64,000 bases of DNA, taken from contig NZ_JAUZVZ010000015.1 of assembly GCF_030717845.1 (NCBI RefSeq), positions 27,633 to 91,632 on the forward strand, given 5' to 3'. Position 1 is the stretch's first letter. Every line of letters begins with the position of its first letter. Source of the DNA: Alkalimonas collagenimarina (GTDB lineage Bacteria; Pseudomonadota; Gammaproteobacteria; Enterobacterales; Alteromonadaceae). This document shows positions 55,837 to 64,000 of the stretch, piece after piece. Position numbers and translations under genes: made by a program. Below the pieces are notes generated by a model, which had not been told where the DNA came from, searched no databases, and worked only from the letters and a program-made list of their open reading frames with translations.

Positions 55837-56014
55837 TCGCCGTTTTTAGGCAAAGCGACTAAGCACGGCTGTGCTATGGTTCAGGTTAAGTTAAGCTAGA
55901 GTCGACTATAAATTAGTCAATAGCATACCCTGAGTATGCCTGAACTAACCCGTCCTGATGGTCGTATTAAATGTTTTAAACTGCCATCAGCAACGGGTCT
56001 TACGGGAGGACTTA

Positions 56015-57715
56015 ATGATGTCTGCCTTATACCGAACCATCCACAGCTGGCTTCCACTAGTGCTGTTATGCTTGTTACTTAGCCCACAGTTGCAGGCTGA
56101 AGATGAACTTAATGAACAAGCTTATTTAGATCAGGTACTGGCGCCCATCGCCCTTTACCCAGACAGTGTGCTAAGTCATATCTTAATTGCATCCACCTAT
56201 CCGTTGGAAGTGGTTCAGGCTTCTCGCTGGGCTAGCGAACATGAGTCATTAAGCTCTGAGCAGGCATTGCAGCAAGTGGAGCAAGAACCTTGGGATCCAA
56301 GTGTGAAGGCCCTGGTTGCCTTTCCTGATCTATTGCAGCGTATGAGCGACGATTTAGACTGGCTTGAACAGTTGGGCGAAGCGTTTCTAAATGACGAAGC
56401 TTGGGTGATGCAAAGCATTCAACAACTAAGAGAGCAGGCTTATGCGCATGGCTCGCTGGATGAAGTTGAACACATTGTGGTGCAACGCGAACAAAATGTG
56501 ATTGTGATAGAACCGAAACAACCTGATATCATTTATGTGCCCTACTACAATACCAGAGTCATCTACGGGGATTGGCATTGGCCACATCATCAGCCCTATT
56601 ACTGGCACTACCCTGGTGCCTATTATACTCATAGCGCTTTTTACTGGGGCCCCTATTATCGGGTGACACCGGGCTTTTACTTCAGCAGCTTTCACTGGCA
56701 TCAACGTCATGTCATCGTGAATCATCATCATTTTTATCAGCCACCACGAGCTTACCCTCGTCGTGTTGTTCACGTGCATAATGGGAAGCGCTGGCAGCAT
56801 AACCCCGTTCATCGTCGTGGTGTAGTGTATCGCCGCGAAGCACTGAATCATCGCTATTCTGACCGCCCACGCAGCTACACTCGTGAAGATCGTGGCCCCG
56901 CTCGGGAGTGGCGTCGTCCACCACGTCGTCAATCTTCCGGAGATGTGACCACAAGCTATCGCCAGAATGCTTCTGAGCGTCCAGAGCAACGCCGTTATGT
57001 CCGTCAGCAAAGCAATGATCGCACCGCGACTCGTTCCGAAAGCTTGCGTCAGCCTGATAGTCAGCGCCAGCAACGCAATACAGAGCGCCGCTCTGAATAC
57101 AGCTCGGAACGAGGAACACAACGAAATACTGAAACAGGCAACAGAACCATTCGCCAACAAGCTAACCTGGAGCAACGCCGTCAACAGCTGGCTGATCGGC
57201 AGCAGCACGATATACACCAAGGCAGCGCGTCAACGAGATCGACACATCGTGACACCACAAACGGTCTGGAACAACGTCAAGCGCAACTGGCCGAGCGCCA
57301 GCAAGCCAGTCGTAACAGGGAGGCCACTGCAGCTCAGCTTAACCGCCAAACGCAGCGGCCAGCTCGTCCTGAATCACAACCACAGAACCGGGTTCGCTCG
57401 CAGCCTGAAGCTCGCCAGCAAACCAGTCCTGCAATCCGCCAGCAGCAGGTGAACACCAGAGCTCAGACGCAGCCTGCTCAAACTCAAAATAGAGTGCCGT
57501 CGCCCCGGCAACAAGCGCCTGAGCGCGTGATCAGACAGAGTTCGCCACAGCAATCGGCTCCGCAACAAGTACGTCAGTCGAGTCGACCTGCTCAGGCACA
57601 AACACCTCCATCCCGGCCACAAAGCGTGCAGCGCTCAACGCCACCAAGTCGGCCACAAGCGACAGAGTCAAGAGGAAACCGTTCTTCTGAGCGTCGTCAA
57701 CGCCAAATTGATTAG
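56015..57715 (+). CDS. DUF3300 family exported protein with long Arg/Gln-rich tail
   Basis: Secreted protein of 566 residues. After the signal peptide (LPLVLLCLLLSPQLQAE) comes the DUF3300 domain: AYLDQVLAPIALYPDSVLSH, ILIASTYPLEVVQASRW and QPDIIYVPYYNTRVIYGDWH, then a Trp/His/Tyr-rich stretch (WHWPHHQPYYWHYPG) that might bind metal or polymer. From about residue 265 to the end the protein is a low-complexity Arg, Gln, Ser and Thr-rich tail with repeats such as LEQRRQQLADRQQ and LEQRQAQLAERQQ, so probably disordered and strongly basic. ATG 56015 has GGGAGGA upstream. Function unknown. Confidence 0.85.
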   Translation: MMSALYRTIHSWLPLVLLCLLLSPQLQAEDELNEQAYLDQVLAPIALYPDSVLSHILIASTYPLEVVQASRWASEHESLSSEQALQQVEQEPWDPSVKALVAFPDLLQRMSDDLDWLEQLGEAFLNDEAWVMQSIQQLREQAYAHGSLDEVEHIVVQREQNVIVIEPKQPDIIYVPYYNTRVIYGDWHWPHHQPYYWHYPGAYYTHSAFYWGPYYRVTPGFYFSSFHWHQRHVIVNHHHFYQPPRAYPRRVVHVHNGKRWQHNPVHRRGVVYRREALNHRYSDRPRSYTREDRGPAREWRRPPRRQSSGDVTTSYRQNASERPEQRRYVRQQSNDRTATRSESLRQPDSQRQQRNTERRSEYSSERGTQRNTETGNRTIRQQANLEQRRQQLADRQQHDIHQGSASTRSTHRDTTNGLEQRQAQLAERQQASRNREATAAQLNRQTQRPARPESQPQNRVRSQPEARQQTSPAIRQQQVNTRAQTQPAQTQNRVPSPRQQAPERVIRQSSPQQSAPQQVRQSSRPAQAQTPPSRPQSVQRSTPPSRPQATESRGNRSSERRQRQID

Positions 57716-57728
57716 TTGCAGCATCGCA

Positions 57729-57758
57729 GACAGTGCCAGTATCGTAGCTGGCACTGTC
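57729..57758 (+). terminator. Terminator-like hairpin after the DUF3300 gene
   Basis: GACAGTGCCAG-TATCGTAG-CTGGCACTGTC is a perfect 11-bp stem, followed by only AATTT, so termination may be weak or factor-assisted. Confidence 0.5.
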
Positions 57759-57984
57759 AATTTCCCCGCCATAAAACCGTAAATTTTTATAACTCCATTT
57801 CAAACACTTAACGTATTATCAGAACTTTATCATTTGACAACGCTGTCATTTGGTAAATAGTTGATACGGACATGCACCACGTAGCGACAAGGAACCGTTC
57901 GTCAGTCAGACATACGTTATCGCATGTTCGCACTGCCCTGCTTTAGGGGATGACAACATAAAAAAATCGCTTTTGGAGGACACC

Positions 57985-59694
57985 ATGCAACATCGTATCA
58001 GCCAGCTTTGTCTGGCCGGGTCGCTGCTTGTTGTGAGCAATTTCGTTTTTGCCAATACACCGGGCACACCACAAATCAGCTGGATGCCGACACAGCTTGA
58101 ACTTGAAAATGGCTCCGTCACCATTCCAATACAATGGGATATGTGGTGGGGAACCAATGGCAACAAATGGGTTTTGCTGAAAAATGACAGCGCTGTCCAT
58201 AGTGCAGCGCTAACTCCGAATGGCCAGCAAGCGCAAAGTGGTCAAGCCAACCTTACCATCCATCAGCCAGGTAGTTATCAACTGCAAGTAAAGCTCTGTC
58301 TGGTGGAGGGCGACAATGAATATTGTCAGCCAAGTAGTATTACCACGGTTGAAGTGTCGGGCAGTAACGGTTCTGAGCCCGGTTTTGATCCCTGGACTGA
58401 TCTGGACATGAGTTACTGGCCGCACCCAATGAAAGAGCGTAACCAGAAATACCAAAACACCACCGGGAAAAAAGTCGCCGCCTACTTCGTAGAATGGGGT
58501 ATCTATGGTCGTAACTACCATGTAGCCGACATTCCAGCTGAAAACCTGACTCATATTTATTATGGCTTTATACCGGTCTGTGGCCCCAATGAATCGCTGC
58601 GTCAGGCCAACCCCGAAGGCTACGCCGCCTTAAATGCACAATGTCAGGGGAAACCGGATTACAGTGTGGTAGTACACGATCAATTTGCCGCATTGGAAAA
58701 GTCTTACCCGGGTGATCGCTGGGATCAACCTATTCGCGGTATTTTTGCCGAGTTGTACCGGCTCAAGCGCGCCCATCCAGAGGTGAAAATCTTGCCATCG
58801 GTCGGTGGTTGGACACTGTCAGACCCACTGTATGACATTGGCGTTGATCCAGCGGCAAGAGCCGTCTTTATCGACTCAATGATCGACTTTATCCGCACCT
58901 ATGACTTCTTCGATGGCATTGATATCGATTGGGAGTTTCCGGGAGGCGGTGGCGCCTTGCCAGAGCTTGGGAGCCCACAAGATGGTGCAGGTTTTGCCAT
59001 ATTAATGCGTGAGCTGCGCGAAGCGTTGGATGAACTAAGTCTGGAAACGGGCCGTGAGTATGAACTGGCTGCAGCCATGAGTGGCGGCGTGCAGAAGCTA
59101 AGTGTAGTCGACTGGGAAGATGCCCATGCTTACATGGATTTCATCAACCTGATGACATACGACTATTACGGCGCCTGGAGCGGAACCTTAGGCCACATGA
59201 CAGGGCTTTACCCATCTGAAAACTCACCTCTCGATGGTTTCTCAGCCGATGAGGCGGTGCAGTATCTGCTAGACCGTGGAGTGCCGGCCGAGAAAATAGC
59301 ACTAGGAGCCGCCATGTATGGCCGCGGCTGGAGCAATGTCAGTGCAGTAAGCGACAACAACCCCTTCACCGGTATTGGCGGTGATGGCATCACCGGTGGC
59401 TGGGAGCGCGGCATCATGGATTACAAAGCCATTGAAGCCGACTTTATGGGGGGGCCTGAAGCCAGCGGCATCAATGGCTTTACTGTCGGCTGGGATGACG
59501 AAGCCAAGGCCAGCTATGTCTGGAACCCAACCAGCAACACCCTGATCAGTTTGGATACCAAGCGTTCAGTACGCGAAAAAGGCAGCTACATCCTGCAACA
59601 TCAGTTAGGCGGTATTTTCGCTTGGGAAATCGATGCAGACAACGGAGCCATCCTGAACTCAATGCATCAAGGCCTAGGCCATTCAGAACAATAA
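57985..59694 (+). CDS. chiA: Chitinase A, GH18 with N-terminal ChiN domain
   Basis: Secreted chitinase of 569 residues closely following Serratia ChiA. After the signal peptide (to about FVFA-NT) comes the Ig-like ChiN domain (TPQISWMPTQLELENG, SYQLQVKLCLVEGDNEYC), then the GH18 barrel: KKVAAYFVEWGIYGRNYHVA, ILPSVGGWTLSDPLYDIG, the catalytic DxxDxDxE in FFDGIDIDWEFPGG, FINLMTYDYYGAWSG and the end GGIFAWEIDADNGAILNSM. ATG 57985 has GGAGG five bases upstream. No separate C-terminal chitin-binding module is present. The LPMO gene follows, an effective pair for crystalline chitin. Confidence 0.96.
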   Translation: MQHRISQLCLAGSLLVVSNFVFANTPGTPQISWMPTQLELENGSVTIPIQWDMWWGTNGNKWVLLKNDSAVHSAALTPNGQQAQSGQANLTIHQPGSYQLQVKLCLVEGDNEYCQPSSITTVEVSGSNGSEPGFDPWTDLDMSYWPHPMKERNQKYQNTTGKKVAAYFVEWGIYGRNYHVADIPAENLTHIYYGFIPVCGPNESLRQANPEGYAALNAQCQGKPDYSVVVHDQFAALEKSYPGDRWDQPIRGIFAELYRLKRAHPEVKILPSVGGWTLSDPLYDIGVDPAARAVFIDSMIDFIRTYDFFDGIDIDWEFPGGGGALPELGSPQDGAGFAILMRELREALDELSLETGREYELAAAMSGGVQKLSVVDWEDAHAYMDFINLMTYDYYGAWSGTLGHMTGLYPSENSPLDGFSADEAVQYLLDRGVPAEKIALGAAMYGRGWSNVSAVSDNNPFTGIGGDGITGGWERGIMDYKAIEADFMGGPEASGINGFTVGWDDEAKASYVWNPTSNTLISLDTKRSVREKGSYILQHQLGGIFAWEIDADNGAILNSMHQGLGHSEQ

Positions 59695-59714
59695 TGCAAT
59701 GCAACAACTTACCC

Positions 59715-59737
59715 GCCCACTATTGGTGTGGGCTTTT
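59715..59737 (+). terminator. Hairpin between chiA and the LPMO gene
   Basis: GCCCAC-TATTGGT-GTGGGC followed by TTTTC. It may reduce read-through from chiA or stabilise the chiA mRNA end. Confidence 0.55.
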
Positions 59738-59760
59738 CAACATCGATTGAAAGAGGATCC

Positions 59761-60987
59761 ATGATGCAAACCATGAAATATATGAAGCTGAGCGCAAAGC
59801 AACTGCTCACCATCGCTACCTTGCTGGCTAGCCCAGCACTATTGGCCCATGGCTATGTCGAATACCCGAAAGCCCGTCAGCAAATCTGTAAGGAGGATGG
59901 CGGCTACTGGTGGCCCGCCGATGGCTCTGGTGTCTCCAACCTGGCCTGCAGAGCTGCTTTTTTGCAGTCAGGAGGGTACATGTATACTCAGCACCACGAG
60001 TTTGCTATTAATATTAGTGATTACAACAATATGGACGCAGTGCGGGCAGCCATTCCGGATGGCACCCTTTGTGCTGCCAATGATGATCGTAAAGCTGGTA
60101 TGAATATCGCGTCCAGTCATTGGCAAACGACTGAAATCAACCTCTCGCAAAGCCAAATACTGCCATTAAGGTTTCGCGCCACCACCCCCCACAACCCCAG
60201 CTTTTGGCAGTTTTACCTCACCAAGCCTGATATTGATCCGGCTGCCCGGGCATTGCATTGGGACGATCTTGAGCTGATCTATGAGACAGGTAATACACCA
60301 GCAGAAGCCGGCTATTATCTGTTTGATGTGCCATTGCCAACCGATCGTACTGGCCCAGCTATACTCTATACCCGCTGGCAACGCATCGATGTGGTAGGCG
60401 AAGGTTTTTACAACTGCTCAGATCTCACTTTTACTGGCAGTGGTACCGATCCGATTGATCCCCCTGCTGACTGGTTTGATAAAGGCGCTTTTGTTGACTT
60501 GCAAATTCCGGTAGCGGCTGGTGATACTGCACAGCTTCGCGTATTTGATGACCAAGGTCAGGAACTGCTGGATGAAAGTTGGACCATCAACGCAGCACAA
60601 TTACCGCTTGACTGGGCCTTTGAGCTGGCTAATCAGGTGAACGCCCAGCATGACGCCTTGATCCAAATTGGCGTGCTTAGTGACAACCAAGTGCAGCTCA
60701 GCCAGGATCTGGCAAGTAATCGCTTTTATCTGTCGGATAACAGCTACTTTGTGAATTTAGATATACGTGCTGGCGAGACAAACCCTATCCCGGATGATTG
60801 TCAGGGGCATGATCCTACAACGGCTCCGATTTATCCCGATTGGCCACAAACCGACTGGGCGGGTCAGCCGAGCCATGCCACTACTGGCGATCTGATTAGA
60901 TATCAGCAAACACTGTATCAAGCCAACTGGTGGACCCAGTCGACACCTGGTTCCGATGAAAGCTGGACGCTGATCTGCCATTTTTAA
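59761..60987 (+). CDS. Lytic chitin monooxygenase (AA10 LPMO) with CBM5/12
   Basis: Secreted copper oxygenase that cuts crystalline chitin. The signal peptide is cleaved at LLA-HGYVEYPKARQQIC, leaving His30 as the N-terminal copper ligand. The second brace His is in NIASSHWQTTEINL. The AA10 domain ends near residue 225 (RWQRIDVVGEGFYNCSDLTF). A GbpA-like middle domain (DKGAFVDLQIPVAAGDTAQL) and a C-terminal CBM5/12 chitin-binding domain (RYQQTLYQANWWTQSTPGSD) follow. ATG 59761 has AGAGGA just upstream. This architecture resembles Vibrio GbpA and AA10 partners of ChiA. Confidence 0.95.
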   Translation: MMQTMKYMKLSAKQLLTIATLLASPALLAHGYVEYPKARQQICKEDGGYWWPADGSGVSNLACRAAFLQSGGYMYTQHHEFAINISDYNNMDAVRAAIPDGTLCAANDDRKAGMNIASSHWQTTEINLSQSQILPLRFRATTPHNPSFWQFYLTKPDIDPAARALHWDDLELIYETGNTPAEAGYYLFDVPLPTDRTGPAILYTRWQRIDVVGEGFYNCSDLTFTGSGTDPIDPPADWFDKGAFVDLQIPVAAGDTAQLRVFDDQGQELLDESWTINAAQLPLDWAFELANQVNAQHDALIQIGVLSDNQVQLSQDLASNRFYLSDNSYFVNLDIRAGETNPIPDDCQGHDPTTAPIYPDWPQTDWAGQPSHATTGDLIRYQQTLYQANWWTQSTPGSDESWTLICHF

Positions 60988-60993
60988 AAACTT

Positions 60994-61020
60994 CACAGGG
61001 CAGTGCTCCACTGCCCTGTG
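60994..61020 (+). terminator. Hairpin after the LPMO gene
   Basis: CACAGGGCAGTG-CTC-CACTGCCCTGTG is a perfect 12-bp stem with a tight loop, followed by CCTTCACTTCT, so the U tract is poor. Confidence 0.55.
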
Positions 61021-61122
61021 CCTTCACTTCTCACAGAGCAGACGAATCGATTAAAGCTTGCACCAAAACAAAAAATCGCGCAGGGTATTGTTTCTATTCA
61101 GTTTGAATTTCGGAGCCTTCCT

Positions 61123-63564
61123 ATGAGTTCGCGATTGTTGCTTCATAAAATGTGGCCACTGCAGTGGCTGCTGTACGGTTGTTTCTTCTGGTTGACCATC
61201 GCCAGCGTCCATGCCAGCATGAGTTCGATTAGTGCTTTTACCCAAGACATGGAGCAACAACAAGGGTATTACGATTTCTTTTATGACCCGAGTCAGGACA
61301 AGGTCTTCTTGCAAGTACCACTGGAGCCATCGCCCTTTATTTTTCAAAGCAGTTTACCACGTGGCATAGGCTCTAATGATTTAGGGCTGGATCGAGGCCA
61401 ATTGGGCAAAACCCGCTTGGCTGAATTTCGCGTCCATGGTCCACGCGTGCTGTTAACCGAGAAAAATACCCGCTATCTGGCCTTAACTGATAACGAGGCA
61501 GAGCGTAAAAGTGTACAAGAAGCCTTTGCCGAGTCAGTGCTGTTTGGTTTTGATGTGGTGGCCCGCGATCAGCAGGCAGTGCTGATTGATTACACTCCAT
61601 TTTTATATACTGATATTCATCAGATCCAAGCCCGGCTAAAACAATTGAATGAAGGCGATTTTAAGCCCGATGTATCACGCTCTGCACTGTGGCCAGATCG
61701 GATGAAGTCTTTTCCCCGTAATACCGAACTGGAAGCCAGAGTCACCTTTGTCGGCAGCGGAGCCGGTCAGTACGTTCGCTCGGTTACCCCGGAGCCCACG
61801 GCCATCACGGTACACTTGCATCATTCATTGATCCAACTGCCAGACGATGAATATCAGCCCAGAGCTTTTCACCCGAACAGTGGTTACTACGCCAATGGCT
61901 TTCAGAATTATGCTGCCCCATTGCAAAGTAGCATGGCGCACCGCTTTATCAACCGGCATCGGTTAGAGAAAAAGGACCCAACCGCTGAATTAAGCGAACC
62001 GGTGCAGCCTATTGTCTATTACTTAGACCCCGGCGTACCTGAGCCGGTTCGCACAGCTTTGCTCGATGGGGCTCGCTGGTGGAACGATGCCTTCACCGCT
62101 ATTGGCTACAAAGATGCTTTTATCGTCAAAGATTTACCGGCTGATGCGGATCCAATGGATGTGCGGTACAACATCATACAATGGGTTCACCGCGCCACTC
62201 GGGGTTGGTCGTATGGCTACTCAGTGGCCGACCCGAGAACCGGAGAGATTTTAAAGGGCCATGTATCTCTTGGCTCACTTCGTGTTCGGCAAGATATGCT
62301 GATTGCACAGGGCTTATTAGCCCCATTCGCTGATGGTAAAGATAGCACCCGCTTACTGGCTGACATTGAAACCATGGCGCTGAATCGTATCCGTCAGTTA
62401 TCAGCACACGAAATTGGCCACACCCTGGGCATCGCCCATAACTTTGCCGCCAATGCCCAGAACCGTACCTCGGTCATGGATTACCCTCACCCTTTGGTCT
62501 CCATGAATGACGAGGGTGAGATCCATTTAAATCAAGCCTACAGCAGCGGAATGGGTAGCTGGGATAAGTTTGCCGTTGCCTATGGCTACAGCGAATTTGC
62601 TTCGAAAGAGCAAGAGCAAGCAGGTCTCACTGCGTTATTACAACAGGCCCGCCAGCAAAACTACGATTTTATCTCCGATCGTGATGCGCGCCCCATCGGT
62701 GGTGCCCACCCCACCGCTCACTTGTGGGACAATGGTGCTGATGCCGAAGTCGAGTTGCAGCGCTTAATCACCGTGCGTCAGAAGGTACTGGCCGAGTTTG
62801 GTCTGAACAACCTTGCTGATGGCCAACCATTGGATCAACTGGAGCACTTATTGGTACCGATGTATCTTTTGCATCGCTTTCAAGCGGAAGCTGCGGTCAA
62901 ACTGATTGGCGGCATGCACTACCGCTACTATGTTAAGGGCGAAGGCGATAGTAATTATCGCCCTGTTGAAGCCTCACGACAAAATGCGGCTCTCAGTGCT
63001 TTGTTGCAAACCTTAAACACTGATTTTTTGCAATTACCCGCGCAAGTTCAACAATTACTGGTTCCCAAAGCCTATGGCTCAGCAAATAGCCGGGAAGATT
63101 TTCAATCTCGTATGGGCTTAATTCAGGACCCGATCACCATGGCTGAAGCCAGTGCGCAACATAGCCTGCAACTCATCCTGCATCCTGAACGGCTCAATCG
63201 CTTACGTTGGCAACATCAGCAAGACAATGTCATCCCCTCTCCTCGCATACTGGCAGCCAAACTAAGCGAGTCCACCTTGCACCCACTGCGCAGTCAGGAT
63301 GATGCCATTAGCCAGCGCGTTGCCTATTTAGCACTGCTACAACTGGCCATGGTCAGTCGTGATAGCAACACGGCACCAGAAGTCCGCGCCCAACTGGAGG
63401 CTCAGCTGCAGGAGAACGCGGCCTGGTTGCAACGCCACAGTCGTCGTGCAACCGATTCGGATTACTTCAGCTATTTAAACAAGCGGATTGAGCACTTTTT
63501 AACGCAAGGTGAGTGGCTGGATGACTTTACCCCAGTTCAGATGCCACCGGGCTCACCGATTTAA
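61123..63564 (+). CDS. Secreted zinc-dependent metalloprotease (DUF5117/DUF4953 family)
   Basis: Large exported protein of 813 residues. ATG 61123 (GGAG 7 bases upstream) gives a signal peptide ending near ASVHA. The N-terminal DUF5117-like part includes GYYDFFYDPSQDKVFLQVP and FQSSLPRGIGSNDLGLDRGQ. The metzincin-like site is SAHEIGHTLGIAHNFAAN (HExxHxxxxxH), followed by SVMDYPHPLV with the Met of the Met-turn. The C-terminal DUF4953-like half is helical. Such proteins are widespread in polymer-degrading marine bacteria, but their natural substrates are unknown. Follows the chitin genes in the same direction. Confidence 0.88.
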   Translation: MSSRLLLHKMWPLQWLLYGCFFWLTIASVHASMSSISAFTQDMEQQQGYYDFFYDPSQDKVFLQVPLEPSPFIFQSSLPRGIGSNDLGLDRGQLGKTRLAEFRVHGPRVLLTEKNTRYLALTDNEAERKSVQEAFAESVLFGFDVVARDQQAVLIDYTPFLYTDIHQIQARLKQLNEGDFKPDVSRSALWPDRMKSFPRNTELEARVTFVGSGAGQYVRSVTPEPTAITVHLHHSLIQLPDDEYQPRAFHPNSGYYANGFQNYAAPLQSSMAHRFINRHRLEKKDPTAELSEPVQPIVYYLDPGVPEPVRTALLDGARWWNDAFTAIGYKDAFIVKDLPADADPMDVRYNIIQWVHRATRGWSYGYSVADPRTGEILKGHVSLGSLRVRQDMLIAQGLLAPFADGKDSTRLLADIETMALNRIRQLSAHEIGHTLGIAHNFAANAQNRTSVMDYPHPLVSMNDEGEIHLNQAYSSGMGSWDKFAVAYGYSEFASKEQEQAGLTALLQQARQQNYDFISDRDARPIGGAHPTAHLWDNGADAEVELQRLITVRQKVLAEFGLNNLADGQPLDQLEHLLVPMYLLHRFQAEAAVKLIGGMHYRYYVKGEGDSNYRPVEASRQNAALSALLQTLNTDFLQLPAQVQQLLVPKAYGSANSREDFQSRMGLIQDPITMAEASAQHSLQLILHPERLNRLRWQHQQDNVIPSPRILAAKLSESTLHPLRSQDDAISQRVAYLALLQLAMVSRDSNTAPEVRAQLEAQLQENAAWLQRHSRRATDSDYFSYLNKRIEHFLTQGEWLDDFTPVQMPPGSPI

Positions 63565-63587
63565 TCTGTAGCTTTAAGTCGTACGGC

Positions 63588-63953
63588 TCAGAGATTATCT
63601 GCTGAGCCGTGCATTTCAGGGGAAGCAACCGGAGTTAATTGATGTACCTGAATCCGGCGGCCTTGCTCAGTACTGGCCGTAAAACGACCACGTACCCGAA
63701 CCCGCTGCCCGACTAAATCCTGCAGCAGCTCATCAGGCACAATGCCAACCCGATTCTGCTGCTCGTCTTCCAGCCAATGATGCAACGGCTCATCAAAGCG
63801 CTGCACTGTGCCCTCGATAACCAGTACATGGCCATGAAAACGCTCTGGCTCCGCGACCAGTTTCGCCATAGGCACTTCAAGTACTGCATCGCTGCAACTG
63901 CTCACGAGCAGTAACAACGCTACACTTAGCCAACGCATGAGATGGTGGTGCAT
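63588..63953 (-). CDS. Small lipoprotein with OB-fold-like domain, unknown
   Basis: 121 residues. The signal peptide carries lipobox VSSC with Cys20. The mature part (HGHVLVIEGTVQRFDEPLHH, NRVGIVPDELLQDLVGQRVR, VRGRFTASTEQGRRIQVHQL) has the strand pattern of an OB-fold, as in small periplasmic OB-fold proteins. No named family is recognised. Convergent with the metalloprotease gene and starting about 30 bases from a truncated terminator at the window edge. Met6 is a possible later start. Confidence 0.7.
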   Translation of the reverse strand: MHHHLMRWLSVALLLLVSSCSDAVLEVPMAKLVAEPERFHGHVLVIEGTVQRFDEPLHHWLEDEQQNRVGIVPDELLQDLVGQRVRVRGRFTASTEQGRRIQVHQLTPVASPEMHGSADNL

Positions 63954-63980
63954 GACTATCCTCCTGCCTAATCAAAAAGC

Positions 63981-64000
63981 AAAAACCCGCGTTTGACGCG
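63981..64000 (-). terminator. Truncated terminator at the right edge
   Basis: Minus strand CGCG-TCAAA-CGCGGGTTTTTGC looks like the right half of a GC-rich stem followed by a U tract. The rest of the stem lies outside the window, so it probably ends a minus-strand gene to the right. Confidence 0.4.

Noticed and set aside
56426..57220. 264-codon minus-strand frame under the DUF3300 gene
   Set aside because: The opposite strand encodes a clear DUF3300 protein. The long antisense frame results from its Arg/Gln-rich codons lacking antisense stops.

Overview
The window looks like chromosome from a gammaproteobacterium of the Alteromonadales/Chromatiales type (Rheinheimera, Arsukibacterium or Alkalimonas-like; inferred from gene order and families, not from a search). 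The blocks hrcA/grpE-nadK-recN-bamE-rnfH-ratA-smpB-ssrA and algZ/algR-fimU-pilVWXY1E with ispH-fkpB-lspA-ileS-ribF-murJ-rpsT are classic gammaproteobacterial synteny. I see no insertion sequence, prophage, CRISPR array, ordinary tRNA or rRNA.

Layout. 1-3.2 kb: end of a pectin/rhamnogalacturonan utilisation cluster (GH105, CE8 pectinesterase, CE12 acetylesterase). 3.2-10.2 kb: heat-shock and housekeeping block (HrcA, GrpE, NadK, SOS-boxed RecN, BamE, RnfH, RatA, SmpB, tmRNA). 10.3-20.9 kb: mixed genes: a 2-TM membrane protein of unknown function, DUF1028, MBL hydrolase, RluF, CpdB-type lipoprotein phosphodiesterase, YdjM-like protein, an Hpt-REC-REC-GGDEF cyclase and a periplasmic binding protein. 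20.9-24.8 kb: a zinc-starvation island (ZrgB/ZrgC transporter, DUF3299 protein, His-rich ZrgA, a DksA2 lacking two zinc cysteines behind a Zur-like palindrome). 24.9-29.2 kb: two overlapping photolyase/cryptochrome genes, GlnB and NadE.

29.3-41.3 kb is a type IV pilus minor-pilin region. The first operon, fimU-pilV-pilW-pilX-pilY1-pilE, lies downstream of an AlgZ/AlgR-type two-component pair and has a near-consensus AlgR box. It is followed by a second, diverged pilV-pilW-pilX-X-pilE set in which a 292-residue protein of unknown family replaces PilY1, plus a converging FimT-like gene. 41.3-49.2 kb: ispH-fkpB-lspA-ileS-ribF, murJ and, on the other strand, rpsT.

49.2-57.7 kb is more accessory: a BigR/SqrR-like repressor, an orphan receiver, small membrane proteins (one an internal duplication), SmrA, a 37-residue membrane peptide with a structured leader that can hide its ribosome-binding site, a GhrA-like dehydrogenase, an LpxH-like phosphatase, a PlsC-GNAT acyltransferase broken by a three-copy heptanucleotide repeat (possible phase-variable switch), and a DUF3300 protein. 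57.9-64 kb: extracellular chitin and protein degradation (ChiA-type GH18, AA10 LPMO with a chitin-binding domain, a large zinc metalloprotease) and an OB-fold-like lipoprotein.

The strongest candidates for something undescribed are the heptamer-interrupted acyltransferase, the peptide with the two-state leader, and the PilY1-less second minor-pilin operon.
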